A stretch of DNA of 64,000 nucleotides from Drosophila pseudoobscura (taxonomy: Eukaryota; Arthropoda; Insecta; Diptera; Drosophilidae), in assembly GCF_009870125.1 (NCBI RefSeq), contig NC_046680.1:16263501-16327500 (forward strand), given 5' to 3'. The stretch's first letter is position 1, and every line of letters starts with the position of its first letter. Of this stretch, positions 35,961 through 48,729 are shown one piece after another. The notes under the pieces are model-generated. The model saw nothing but the letters and a program-made list of their open reading frames with translations. It was not told where the DNA came from and searched no databases. The position numbers and the translations under genes are program-made.

Positions 35961-38900
35961 CGCGGCCTTTCCGTTTCAAAACCGTTTCAGTTACCAAAAC
36001 CTTTTCCGTTAATGTGGTATTTATTTGAACCTGTGGAAAAGGGCACCAACCACATGAAAAGAAAAGTTTATATGGATATATTATATGAGGTGTATATCAA
36101 ATACATATCAAAAGTAACTTATCAATACCAATTTGCCAATACTTCCCGGTGGGTTCACCTGGTTGATGGTTGGGAAATGCCATATGTCTATCCAAGTTAT
36201 TAAAGTACATAATGTAAATGTATGGAATAGGACTCATTGCTGCTACCGATTTATACCCGATTCAAAGAGAGCGAAAAGGAGAGCCTTAACCGAGCAGCAT
36301 GTTAAGTTGGGATGATAAAAAGAACTGTTAACAGAGGATTGGTGCGCGCGCAATGTACAGAAATTGAAATGCTGGAAACTTATCAACTTTGGTAAGTGAA
36401 TTTTTTAATTTAAAGTTGGTTTTAGTGGGGTTTTTGTTCGCATATGTATGTGCTCCTTTGAGCTGTAGTTTTATGTGGCTGTTAGGGGAACATCGTTGGA
36501 AGTTTTTGGGCTTGAAGTTGGGGATACAAAATAACAAGTTGATTTTCAAAGCAACAGAGCGGGCATTTTCCCTTTTACGTCAAAAGATCTCAGACCATAA
36601 CCAGAAGTCATTCCCTTTCTTAAATTCTCTCAAATTTGTTAATTATAATTTCACTCAGGGAAATGTTAAATGTTAAAGCAATAAAAATATCATACCAGGC
36701 TCGACAAATTGACGATGGGATGGGTGGGGGGGCGAGGTGTGGCAGTGAAATGATAAATTTCACATTAAATGCCAGACGTTTAAAGGAAGCGGCCATAAAA
36801 ATAAACGATATGGTAGGGCAATCAGCCAGACCTCAAGAGAATGCTTGGGCGAGGGGTGGGGTTAAGGGGGCGAAGCGAAATAAAATAAAATTCACTCTCG
36901 GCGGCTCGAAGGGAATGGACTTCATTAGCGTGCCATGGTCCATCCCGAAAGTGGGTCAAGTTTCTCGTGGATTTATCAAATTACCCGAGTACCAGAGATT
37001 TTCGTTGCTAATTGCAGGTTTTTCGAAGTGACTCTCGGCAGGAGGGGCAGGAAGGGTGGATAGGATATTTCCCTGCCAAACGAAACTGCAAATTTTCAGT
37101 TTTAATTAATACCAGCTTGCCTGCCAGTCTGTCTGTCTATCTCGGTCTCTGTCTCTGTCTCTGTCTCTCAATTTGTTTCGTTAGTTTGAGGCGACAGCAG
37201 GAGCAACTTCCGTGCGGCTTAAAACGCCCACAAACCGCCAGCGTTGAGGGGCGAGAGAGGGGCGCGGATCCCCTTCAAAGCTGTTACGCGCTGACACGAA
37301 ACTTGAATTAAAATTGTGAGAGAAGAGATTTATATTTGTGGGGAGAAAAAAATACCAGACTATTAAAAATGTTAAATTATTTGTAATATTTTTATTTTTA
37401 AATGTATTGACAAGCAAGTCCTCTGTAGCAAGAGATTCTTAGCTAATATTCCCAGCTAATAGACTCATGGACTCCTTTATAATTATGCATATTTTGTACT
37501 TGGGAAAAAACTTTCTTTCTTTCAGTTAAAAATCAATCGAAAACCGCGCAGACCACTTCCAAGCGGCTAGGCTTAATTGCAACCGACAGGAACCGCAGGC
37601 AGCTGATTGAGTTGCAAGTTGCAACAACAAGAACACGCTCAATGACAGCCACACAACCAGCAGCGAGATTTCAATTGAGTTTAGCGGCTGGCCGGCTGGC
37701 TCTCCCAGACGCCAAGGCCGATGCCGAGGCAAGGCAGCATATCTTTGTATGCAGATGGGTATGCGTGTGTGTGTGTGTGTGTGTGTCTCTTATTGCACAT
37801 AAATCAAAATCAACTTGTAAATTTAATATGTCACCGTGTTTTTCGTTTTTTTTCTTATTTGTTCCTTTTTTTTAAAATATTTTTCCTGTGGCGCTTGCCA
37901 GAGAAGAGATCCGCTCCGCCAATGATTTATGCTTATGTATTTTGAGCGCCAACGAATTGGCGACAAAAACAAAAGAGAGAGAGAAAACGCTACCATGCAG
38001 GCCATCGACTATGAGATACCCATTACTTCAGCACGTGCTTGCTCGATCCAACAGCTCCTCTTCCTTAGAGTTGTCAAAACAACATACATGTCGTGTGCAT
38101 GTCGAAGCAGATTGGTGCTCAAGCGAGTAGACACCGGCTGACCCCGAGTGCCCCGAGTGCTGTGTGAGTGCTTCCAGCATACCCTCGCAACGAGTAAGGG
38201 GTACCAAAAACCAATTGGAAATTCAGAAAGCCACAGCGAGAAGAGTTTGAACAAAAGCAGGGTATACATACGTATTGATGGTGTGGGCAAATCGTGACTG
38301 TGGGTTGGGATGGATGGCATGGCATGGCCTGGGGGCCGGCCTGGTTGGGAATGACAAACTAATTGATAGAGAGTGAGATGCTCGGCTGGAAAACTCCCAA
38401 ATTTAATTTTCACACATTAAAATTAGTTGGAAAACCGGCCCCAGTCCCTCAGACCCCAGCCCCCCCCCTTTTGGAGGGAGACCTGTAAATGAGGCAATAG
38501 ACACTGAGTAATGACAATTTCAGGCCCTGGCGACAGTTTGACAGCTCTTGGGGATGTGGATCTGGGTCTCGGTCTTGGTCTCGGTCTTGGTCTTGGGGAA
38601 AAGGGCGGCGTACCAACATTTTTCTTGTGCTGCTTGCTTGGAGTACCACAAACATTTTGCGCCTGACTTAAGACGCTGCTGACAGCAACGGATGTGGTTG
38701 CATGTTGCATGTGTGGAAACGAAAGCAAAATTAGGCTGCACTTTGAGGGGCGCAGAGAGAGAGAGAGAGCGAGCACCGACCCGCGTGTAAGTATGATGTA
38801 TGTGGGCATGTCTGGCTTTCGAGTGCATCGAGCAAAATAAATGAGTTTGTCAGCCAGCAGCGACATGATTTGATAATTGGTTTTAAACGAAATTCGAAAG

Positions 38901-40140
38901 CTCCAAAGCTGCAGAGCAGACCAGAGCAGGAAATAGAAATGAAAATGGAATTGGAAATGGTTTTCTGGTTTTGACATTCAAACGATAAGTCAATGCAGAT
39001 TTGCATGTCCTAATAGAGCATAATTAATACATTTGTGGGAAAATGGCAATCAAGGACAGAGAGGGAATTAATGCACCAGGAATCTATATACACCCATATA
39101 TCTATCTAGCTATCTATCTATCCCTTGCGTTGCTTTGTTTCCTCCTCCTGAAGCACTCAAGAGTTGATTGGTATTCCGCATAGTTCTACTAATTTACTAA
39201 GCCTATTTACGACCTTTCTGAGAGCAAAAAACTTTTGGCCATTGACTTTCATCAGCGGTATCAGCGGAGAGCATGACTCATCGATGGCGGATCAGAGATT
39301 GGAGCTGGGTGGGGTTAACCGTCACTCCAAAGGCGACTCATTTTCGCGGCCTGCCGAAATTTCGTTCCGCCCCCCCCCGCCCCACTTACCGCTATGACGC
39401 ATAGCCAGAACATGGAAAAAGATATACAAGACCCAGGCCATACATAATTTCCGACACTTTGGCCAGTTTTATGAGTGCCTTCCCGAACGGTTAAGCCGCC
39501 TACAAAGCGGTAGGAATTTTAATTAAACGCTCGCCATTGGAGGGCTTTCCATCCACTCCGTATCTGGGGATATTCGGTGTTTGGTCTGTGGGGTACCCAT
39601 AATGGACTCATTAACGCAGCTGGCAGATCCAAGGGGCTTCGCTCGAATGCAATCTGGCTGCAGGCAGCTGTGGCACATTGCACATTGCATTGCATCTCAT
39701 CTCGTCGTGTTGTTGGCGCCGAAGCGTGCAGGGTGCACTTGTCGTTGCACATAAATTAAAGTTTCGCCCTTCTTTTGCCTGCGCTCCGAAAACACCACAC
39801 CCCCCTTTTGCATCCCTCTGTGCGAAATATTTGTCGCATGCCAAAAATTTTTACAAGCGACAGCATTTTCCACATGTTGTCCCCCACCCATGGGGGGAGT
39901 GCTGTCGTGATTTCATTTCACTCGGCAAACATTGACAGCTGCTGCTGTAAGAGCAGTAAAAGCTGCGAAAAAGGATATTGGAGGGGGTGGCAGGAATGGT
40001 CAAGTTCAAGTCCTTAGACACTTAGGACAGAAAGCTGAAGGCTGACGCTGTCTAAGCCGCACCAGTGGAGCGTGACCAGACAGGAGTCCCGGAAAGTGTT
40101 AAAGAAATAGCATTTGGGAGCAAAGCTTCGAGCAGAGCTG
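35961..40140. other. intergenic region, no gene seen
   Basis: About 4.2 kb. Simple tracts include CTCTGT (37138-37168), GT (37764-37786) and GGTCTC/GGTCTT (38564-38596). Open frames at 36012-36203, 36636-37031 and 38009-38413 show no family features or splice logic that I can support. Confidence 0.5.
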
Positions 40141-40167
40141 TAAGACAGTTTTATTAATCAATGCAGT

Positions 40168-40771
40168 CTAATCCAAATCTATTTCGATGTAAATAGAAAT
40201 GATTCCGACCCGTTTTCTAGCCCCATTGTCCATCGCAAGCGTGAGCATGTAGTTTCCCTTCGGCAGTGGAACCCTCTTAAACATCTCGTCATTCAGAGTG
40301 CAGTTCCTTATAAAAACATCGTCCTGTAGGCGCGGGAATGGATTAGGTAGGGTGTGGAATAGTGTCGTAGCATTAGAATGTACTCACGGTGTAGGGACAG
40401 GTGTGATTCACATTGGAGTAGGGCAAAAAGCCACTGTGGAAATAGTAAAACACTTGCAGGGGATTAGGGTTCTTCATAAATCGGCAAAGTTCAGTGCTGA
40501 TATTGAAGAGGAACGGATGGTAGCCACTGAGCCGCCGGTAAACGTTGAATCTCAAATTCATTTTGGTGATGGGCACCTTCAGGAGCTTCAGATGGATATT
40601 ACCTCCGATAATGCCGCGTCCGAGCACATTCAGGCGGCAAGTCGGGAACTCCATGAACGCTGGATCCAGGCTCTCGCACTTGAGATTCGTTAGGCGGACG
40701 TAGCCCACACATTTTCCGATCAACAGGATGGATAGTAATTGTACTGCCAGTAGCCGAGGTAACAACTTCAT
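40168..40771 (-). CDS. DUF1091 family secreted protein, copy C
   Basis: Two exons, 40388-40771 and 40168-40323, with a 64 nt intron (TACACC|GTGAGT ... CTACAG|GACGAT) at the same place as in the two paralogs inside fra. The product is 179 aa ending TAG 40168-40170. I chose the second Met (MKLLPRLLAVQLLSILLIG, a signal peptide) over one seven codons upstream because it matches the start of the paralogs. Motifs: CRLNVLGRGIIGGNIHLKLL, SGYHPFLFNI, ELCRFMKNPNP and NHTCPYT, then DDVFIRNCTLNDEMF and VPLPKGNYML. It is clearly more diverged than copies A and B are from each other, and has an extra Cys in exon 2. It lies just upstream of fra, outside it. Function unknown. Confidence 0.87.
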
Positions 40772-42340
40772 CGCACCGATTGCCGTGGACACAAAACACT
40801 AAAAATTTGTATAGATTATGGTCTGGTTTCCCATTTGTGCGCCAATCATTTATGTATTTAGTGATTATCCAACCGAAACGTATAATACAAGCGTCGACAA
40901 CTATTACCCGCATTACCCGAAATGTATTACTTATATCCTCCTTCTCATCAGCTGCCATGGTTATGGCTTCTTCGGGATGCTGCTTGACAGCTCTCTTTTG
41001 GTATCTTTGCGCAACAAAATTAATTAAGCACCCCCCTGCACTTGTTAGGCAATAAATCCTTCCTGCCTGTCACGGCAGCACACGAAACTCCTCGGAGGCA
41101 GGAGCCCGAAAGGTACGCGATGAGTGGAAGAGAAGCCGTGGAGTGGTGTCCCTGTCCCACCCACTCGTAGACGTCTCAGTGGAGCTCAAATCAGCAAGCG
41201 ACTAATTTCGTTACTGGATATTTACTGGAGAGTCGACAGTAGACTGACGCCCCAAAATAGATGTTGATTTTTCCAGCACATTTTTAATTGGGACTTGCAT
41301 TTGTCTGTTTGCCTTTTGCATATTTCAACATAATTGAAAAGACAAACCAGAGAGGCGAAAGAGAACATGGAAATGTGAAAGGACTTGTTGACCGACTCAA
41401 TTAAGAGGCATCAAAACGTGTACATGCGTTTGTATCCCAAAAATGATTTACAATTTGTGTGTGCGAAAATGCATTAAAGTAACCCAAAGATAAACACAAT
41501 GTATTCTTAATGACCATATTCCCTATATGTAAGAGGTATTCCGAGCCGTGTGCGTGTGCCTATCTATATGTGCATATATATGTACGAGCATGGCTCATCA
41601 ATCATCCGCCCCGCTCTGTGCTCTGTGCTCTGCGCTATGTGCTGGGCTGTGTGAAACTTTTAGCGAAAACGTTTAAACGTGACTTCCGACTCTCGGGGGG
41701 GAGTTGAACCTGAAACCTGACACTGAGCACTATTCGTGTGTTGTTACCTTCCCCTCTCCCCCCCCTTAAGTGAAATATTTATTACAGCGATATGTCTCTA
41801 TCTAAGTCCACACGGCGGCGGAGGGGGGCAGTGCAGGCACCTTGCGGTGGACAAGGTGTGAACTCTTTTAGCATTTCCCATATCTGCTGAGCTCTGCCCA
41901 TTTAGGGGCCAGAAATTGTGGCTCAACGCAACATAAATCAATTATTTTTGTGTGCCGGGATGCCGCTCGGCTTAACGGGCTGCATTCATAATCGATGCTC
42001 GGCCACAAGTCCAGTCCCACTCACCCACTCTCCCACATCGATTGCGTTCACATAGCTGCCTGCACTCGTAAATTACATGAACTGAACCCTTTCCACGGTT
42101 TGGCTATTCGAACTGACCTTTGGCTGAACTTTTTGCAGGCATACAGCACTTCTGGGGACAAACACGTTTTTGAAAACTCTAAAGTAAGCGTAATTTGCCC
42201 AAAATAGCAATGGCATTAGACAGCATTGCGAAATTAAACGCGTTGAGAAATTTTACATACGTATAGTGCATTATATATTTAATGATTTATTTGAATTATT
42301 AATTTATTTCAAAATTTAAATATTAAGTTATTTTTTGTAT
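40772..42340. other. intergenic region, no gene seen
   Basis: About 1.6 kb of mixed sequence between DUF1091 copy C and the palindromic cluster upstream of the PACRG homolog. No coding signal or strong repeat. Confidence 0.5.
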
Positions 42341-42343
42341 AAA

Positions 42344-42496
42344 GTGGCGCCGCCACATCGGCGGGAGGTAAAACTAAAAATGCCACAGCAGCGACACGCT
42401 GTGAGATGTATCAAGTAGAATGTAGCCGTAGACTGTACTTAAGTACAATTACATTACATGTAACATCGATATATCGATGGAACGACCATCGATGGT
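42344..42496. promoter_or_regulatory. palindromic CGAT cluster with GTGGCG inverted repeat (possible insulator or promoter)
   Basis: GTGGCG-C-CGCCAC at 42344-42356 is a tight inverted repeat resembling paired cores of CTCF-type sites. CATCGATATATCGATG at 42464-42479 and ACCATCGATGGT at 42485-42496 are perfect palindromes around CGAT, the word bound by DREF and BEAF-32. Such clusters mark Drosophila housekeeping promoters and domain boundaries. It lies about 770 bp upstream of the PACRG-like coding start. The binding assignment is inference. Confidence 0.4.
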
Positions 42497-43263
42497 TGCT
42501 CTGGCTCATGATATCGCGGCGCTAGATGACCGCCTGTTGAAAGTTACTTGAAAACCTATTCCTTCTGACTTAAATACTAGTTTTGGAATGGATCAAAATC
42601 CAAGGTTCCCATCAAAAGCCCACGAATCTTGCTACTGGGCCTATATTTCTATCTATTTGGTTACATCCTTGAAGATATCCTCATACCCAGGGGAATTATT
42701 CTGGCAGCTTGGAGAATAATAATAGTAAATAATAATAATAGGATATAAATAATATTTTGTTGTAACTCAGTAGATTACTGGGAGGTGCTCTCACTTTTCT
42801 TGTTATTTCCTTACAGAGTTCGTGATACTCGGTGTTTTAAATAAGGTATGTATTAATGTATGTACACATGTACGTATGATTAATTTATTGAAAATGAGTA
42901 CTGAAGGTTTCCTGAAATTCTGATTCTGATACATCGAGGTTCACTGACCTGAAATATACATACTTCTGTATAGAAAGATTATACAGGTAGCGTATGCAAA
43001 ATAATATTAAATTAAATAATGAATCATAATTGTTGCTGCAAGAGAAGTGTCGAGACAGTGGGCAGCGTTTGACGTTGCATTGGCAAATCCTTATCAGTCA
43101 GTGTATGCCTTTTGGGCGCCCTAGCAACGCGCTCCATAGAAACGACACACAGCCAACAGCAACGCCACACAAAGGACCAAGAGCCGCCCGCCACCTACTG
43201 GTGGCTAGAAAATTCCTTCGCTCAGTTTGTTGTTCACACTACGCGGGCGAAGTTCTACGGCAA

Positions 43264-45509
43264 ATGGCTCAAACGGCACGCATATCCACCGCCCACGCGT
43301 ACGGAACGCGGCCGTCGCACGACTACCATGCCACCGCCATATCGCTGAAACATCGCTCCAAGTCGGCTAATCCACCGCAATTGCGTCCACTTAGTGGCAT
43401 CCACGGGGCGGCGGTGCGACCCCGTTATGTGCCGCCCTTTTCCATACAGTCGCAGCAGAAAAATACCGTTGTCATCAACGGGCCAATACACGAAACCACA
43501 GCGACAACGGCAAGTGCGAGGGGGCGGGCTCCAAATCCGAAATGTGCGTAGTGTCTGGAGTCTAGACTCCACACCATCCATTTACTTACCCTAATGTTTG
43601 TTTCCCTAATGACACCTGATTGTCGTGTAGGCCTAAAAAAGCAGCAAAAATCCATTTCCACGCTCAACCTAGGAATGGGCGGCTTCAATGCTGGCCCCCC
43701 AGGTACCGACTCTGGGCGGGGCACTCTGTTTCGAATGTACTTCGATCGCGGTGACTTGCCCATCAAAATGGAGTACCTCTGCGGCGGCGATAAGATTGGA
43801 TGGACGGTGAGTGTTACGGGACACTGAAGCTGGGATACACGGGGGTACCAGACCAGACCCAGAACTCAGTGACCTAGCCGATATTTTAGTTTCGCCTTAA
43901 TTCCGTACACCTGCGTGTCCAATTATTTCAAGTGTAAGCTAAAGCTGCAGCTAAGAACACCAGCGTGCAAATAATATGCCATTGTCTATTTCCGGAGTCA
44001 GTAGAACAGTCGCACAGCTGACGGGCCGGTAAGGAGAAGGAGAAGCAGAAGGAGGCGAACGATTCCGGCCGGATTCAGATTGCTGACATTCAAAACGTCG
44101 CGCCGTCCAAGTGTCAATCAGTCAGACCGGCAGAAAATGCTAGAATATAATAGGTGTAGGTGTAGGTGTAGGTGCAGGTGTATTGTGGGCGGAGGATCCA
44201 CATTTGATGTGTGTGTGTGTGACGTGACCCGTTCTTGTTGTTTCAATGTCACAGGCCTTGGGTGTCTTTTGGTTAGAGATATAACATGGATTCGCTTTTA
44301 AGTGGTGCGTTTGTTTATCCAGGCCAAACTGCCTCCGTGACGGCTCCTGTGCCACATCACTCATGTGACTGGCATTGCTACATACGAGTATATATATCAT
44401 TTGCGTCATTTGGGTTGAAGGTCAGGCCCATAGGAGTTCACGCAATTGTAATGGAAATTGACAGCTAAAAAGATAAATGTGCAGTTCGATGGGTACCGAA
44501 ACTGGTACCGATCGTCGCTGTTCTGATCAGTCGAATAACATGAGGTCCCTACACGTTGATAAAACAAAATTATACTGTACGTAAAGGTTAGACAAGGTGT
44601 ACATTTTGCTATTTATTATAAAAAATTTCCATTAGCAAAGTAAACAAAGATACGGCATCTTAATAGAAATCAGAACTGAAACGTTATAGAACGTAACAAG
44701 CCTAGCGTGCACATTTCCACTTGCCAGGGAACTGGCGAACTTCGAACTTCGGTGTGAAGCCTTTTCCACCTTCAGACTGTGAATCAATTCAATCGAACAA
44801 CTGTTCTGTTTACCTCCTCAGTTGGACATCGACAAGCTGGACTACAGTCTCTATCTACCGCTCTTTTTCGATGGACTGGCCGAGACGAAGCATCCGTACA
44901 AGACCTATGCCCGCCAGGGAGTGACGGATCTGCTGCTTGCGGGCGGAGAGAAAATACACACCGTAATACCGCAATTAATATTGCCTCTGAAGAGTGAGTA
45001 CCTGGGGGCGAGGCGAGGGTGGGGGGGTGAGGGCAAACTAGATTTGCCTGGCACGCAAATGCCTCGAACTTTTTTCGTTTAATTTGCACCTTAGTCGTTC
45101 ACCGAACCGTCTCCTGGCTTCGTTCCATCCCGCCGCTATTTCAGACGCATTGAGCACACGGAATTTGGAGGTAATGTGTACGACACTGAAGATAATACAA
45201 CAACTGGTGATGTCCTCGGACCAGGTGGGTCCGGCCCTGGTGCCCTTCTACAGACAATTGCTGCCAATGTTTAACGCTTTTAAAGTGAAAAACTGTAAGT
45301 GCCTCTCACAGGATATGCATTTACCGAAATACCGAATTTCCCCTGCAGTAAACTGTGGCGACGAGATCGACTATGCCCAGAAGAACAACCTCAACCTTGG
45401 CGATCTGATCGATGAGACGCTCCAGGTGCTGGAGCTCCACGGCGGCGAGGATGCCTTCATCAACATCAAGTACATGGTGCCGACCTACGAGTCCTGCTAT
45501 TTAAATTGA
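43264..45509 (+). CDS. PACRG (parkin co-regulated gene) homolog
   Basis: Five exons: 43264-43543, 43631-43806, 44822-44993, 45145-45294 and 45349-45509. All have GT/AG ends and consistent phases, encoding 312 aa if the ATG at 43264 is used (context CAAATGG). An earlier in-frame ATG lies at 43105. Family landmarks: [82 protein letters not shown] and the C-terminus [25 protein letters not shown] is a helical-repeat protein at the inner junction of ciliary and flagellar doublet microtubules, so a role in sperm or sensory cilia axonemes is expected. The 100-residue N-terminus before the conserved core is basic and poorly conserved. It converges with the small gene at 45808, 298 bp apart. Confidence 0.93.
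44151..44181. repeat. (TAGGTG)5 tract in PACRG intron 2
   Basis: Five near-perfect hexamer units (TAGGTG/CAGGTG) inside the roughly 1 kb second intron. Confidence 0.85.
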
Positions 45510-45807
45510 GTGTGTACCGCCCTTATGCCTTGCTCTTTTTGCATCATAAGTATTTATTGTAATTTATATATTACAGCATCAACGTAGTAGATGTGATTAA
45601 TTAAATTCAATTTTGTTACCAAGGATTACCTTTTTTTGGGGTTAATTTTTCATGCGCAGGTTAAGGGGGGATATATAAGTAGTGTGTATATATAGTTGAG
45701 TTCATATATATATATGATTGTGTCGCCCTATACTTAGAAAGGGTATAGGCAGCGACACGGCAGAGCAGCTTCCTTATAAGCAAAGCTGCTGCGCCTGCGA
45801 TAGGGTC

Positions 45808-46331
45808 TTATTTGGTGGGAGCGTACTCGTTCTTCTTGACGTTGTGCGGCGAGTAACGGTTGTACAGGCCCCAAATAGAGTTCATTAGCTTGTCATTATA
45901 CTTGACCGGAGAGTATTCCCGTTCTGGAAGCGGAGAACAGAGAGTAGAGAGACGTGAGTCAGAGAGGGAAAGAATTGCTGGGCAATGCAATTGACCTATT
46001 GGTCCCTGTACTCACGAGCTGTGTTGTTGTCAACTGCAGTCTTATCTGTCCCAGATCTCATGCGGGAGACGATCATCTCGCGCTCGTTGAATTGCTGGCG
46101 AATCTTGCAGGCGGCAAATGCACCCTGGGGCATGGTGGCCATCTTAGCAGCTGTTGGGATAGGATGCATTAAGAGATGGAGCTATAGGAGTCCTGGGAGC
46201 TACTAACCGCTGAAGGATATGGTGCTGAGAACGGATAATATGTCGGACCTTCTCTGCAGGCTTAGCTGATTCCAGCACTCTGTGAAATGCTGATTGAACT
46301 TGGTGGAATTTTCGGTCTGCTGGAGCAGCAT
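45808..46331 (-). CDS. unrecognised small three-exon protein, 124 aa
   Basis: Exons 46208-46331, 46016-46150 and 45808-45923. Junctions are AGCG|GTTAGT...CAACAG|CTGCT and GCTC|GTGAGT...TTCCAG|AACGG; both introns are in phase 1 and the total is 375 nt. A TGA directly precedes the ATG in frame, supporting the start. The protein is soluble and basic-polar: MLLQQTENSTKFNQHFTECW at the start, MPQGAFAACKIRQQFNER in the middle, and a YSPVKYNDKLMNSIWGLYNR segment near the end, finishing NEYAPTK. No signal peptide or membrane helix. I do not recognise the family. Short aromatic and proline-rich proteins of this kind include microtubule inner proteins, and the neighbour is PACRG, but that link is speculation. 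Spliced structure and codon pattern make it a likely real gene. Confidence 0.68.
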
Positions 46332-48060
46332 TCAAAGACAAAAATCAAAGTCGGCGGCGAGTTGGGTAATCGGGAATATTTCGCTTTGACGAAATATCTC
46401 CAAGAGTTTCTTTGATCGAATATAAATTTGCTTCAAACTAGAGCCAATTAAATTCAATTCAATATTAGCACAATTTGTCTTAGATCACAAGGCATTTAAT
46501 GCCAAAACTGTTTGATTGGTTTTTCTCGATGATGAACGAAAATTTTCATTAGCTCCCGATGAAAGCACACGGCACAAGGTTCAGAACTGAACTGAGTTTG
46601 CCGCTTCGAATCAATTGCAATTTATAGACCGCGTGTTCAGAGCTTCTGAATCTGAATCTGAATCGGACTCGAGGCTCTTCTATGGCGATAAGCGAAATGT
46701 GGACCTGTTAGAGAGACGGGAGATCAGGTTGCCCTGATAGCACCGGCAAGCGATCGATCGCCATTTTGCTTTCGTCTAGTTATCAGCTGTATTTGCTCTT
46801 GTTTTGGTTTTGTTTTTGGTTTTGCTTTTGTTTTGACTAGCTAGTCTTGAGTTGAGGTCTATTTGTTTCAGCTACCAGTGATTTTTCAAGGCGTCAGCGA
46901 ATATGTGTGGCACAGAGAAAGAGGCCCTGTTTTGGCCAGATATTTCGATAATCGGATAACGATTTTGATGCGAATCTGGGCTTTACGAGTATATATGTAC
47001 ATCTCCCCATCAAACCAAAGGATTGGAGAGCACATCTTCGTTGACCATGAAGATACGTTAATCTAAGGCTCTAAAGCTCAATAACGAGGCAGCTAAAACC
47101 GGTTTGAGTCACATTGAAATATATACTAGAATAGTAAACGTATAAGGTCTGGGACGTTTCTGATAATATTAAAAACTGACCTAAGTGCAGGTTGTTTATT
47201 TATATTTTCACTAGAATATTTATATTGTTGACAATAAGAATCCATAAATATATAATATAACTTCCTCACCTCGGTGCGTATGCACTTTTCATGAAGCATT
47301 AAATGTAATTTGTACTGCCTTTCCTTAAGGAAAGGTATTTTCGTACCACCATGTTTCTAATATATTCAGTAAACAATGCTATACAATGTAGAGCAGTAAA
47401 ACCAGTATATATGAGTGGGAGGTTCGATCTCCATGACCCGCGATCACAAGAATACAATCAGAAATAAATCATTTAATTGTGTGACGCGAAATGTGTTTAC
47501 TATAAAAGTTAATCTTTACACAATGTTCTCAGCAAGTCAAGATGCAGATAGCTCAAGCAATACTCTATAATGTGTGTTTCTAATTCATGCAATCATTTCA
47601 AACACACGCCTTTGGTATAATTTGACAAAAAATCAAAAAAGGAGGCCCGAAATAAAAATAATTGATTATGAGAGTGTCTGCAGCCACGAGCGTCTGCCTA
47701 TGATCACGTAGAGTCAGTGAGTTTTACTGATTAAAATTATTTTATTATAAATTCGGCTGGCGTGTGTTCTGATAATGAATATCCCGGTCATCTCTTATTC
47801 TTTGAGAGACCTTCCCAGCAAAGTTCAACGAGCCGTCAATGACTCTTGCAAAAATCTGACGTAACATTTTCAAGCAGAATAAATAACATACATATGCAGT
47901 AAGAAACATTTTTCAACTGAAGATTTGATTTAAATTCTAATGTTATCGACAACTTCTTCGCGCCATACTATTGCGAGCACCTTACAATACTAGTTTGTAG
48001 TGTTCTAGTTTCCGTTGTAGTACATACCCTTTTCACATACTCTCACTTTCATGTTTATAT
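46332..48060. other. intergenic region, no gene seen
   Basis: About 1.7 kb, AT-rich toward the right. A TTTTG-rich tract lies at 46797-46832 and CGATCGATCG near 46751. A GGTTCGATCTCC word at 47419-47430 recalls a tRNA B box but has no matching acceptor stem. Confidence 0.5.
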
Positions 48061-48649
48061 TTTTTGTTGACCGTTTTTATTTAATCATTATTTAACCACA
48101 ATCAAATAAGAAGTCATACCTAAAAGTAGCCAGTCTTGTGGGAAAGTGATTCATCAGTCGGGTACAATTCTGTGTTCAGGGCTTGTATACTTTTAATAGT
48201 ATTTTATAGAAATGTAGAAATGACATTTAGAGCCAGTTTCTAGTCCATAGCGAATGCAAATTCGTGATCAACATCCAATTCTGGATCGTTTGCCATTAAA
48301 CCCTTAATTTTTTTCAAATATGCCGGCAATAACGAGTGTTGTCGCAAACTGGCTCGGTTTTGATATTTACTTTTGTCGACATTGTGGTTGACCTCTTATG
48401 TTCAAACTTTAATTTATAAACGATTCAATAAAGATCAGAGCTTTAAATTAACCTATCTAGTAGAAAATTGATTCATCAATCGTATAAAATTATGTGGGCA
48501 TAGATAAAGGCCCGGTTGACAACATTTAAATCCTTGTCGCTCACATTCAACAAAGTTCGATTTGGCGCGCACCACTCGGTATATTTTCAAAATGAGACCG
48601 TATATTTTGAAATATTTCTGTGGGACGATATATTTTAACGATAAGTCCG

Positions 48650-48729
48650 CGGTCACACTGCTATCGATAGTGGGCACCATCGATAGTATACGATAGGTTT
48701 TCGAAAAACATCGACAGTGCAATCGATAG
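48650..48729 (+). promoter_or_regulatory. orphan Motif 1 plus DRE cluster
   Basis: CGGTCACACTG (48650-48660, Motif 1/M1BP word) is followed directly by TATCGATA (48662-48669, DRE) and further ATCGATAG words near 48680 and 48722. This is the core-promoter signature of Drosophila housekeeping genes, but no coding region follows on the plus strand until 49913. Either an upstream alternative start for the TMX2 homolog, a non-coding promoter, or promoter-like sequence carried by the repeat. Confidence 0.45.

Noticed and set aside
36012-36203. 63-codon plus frame after the left repeat array
   Set aside because: Short, AT-rich, no family or splice support.
47395-47435. B-box-like GGTTCGATCTCC suggesting a second tRNA
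   Set aside because: No pairing acceptor stem, no A box at the right spacing, T stem only four pairs.
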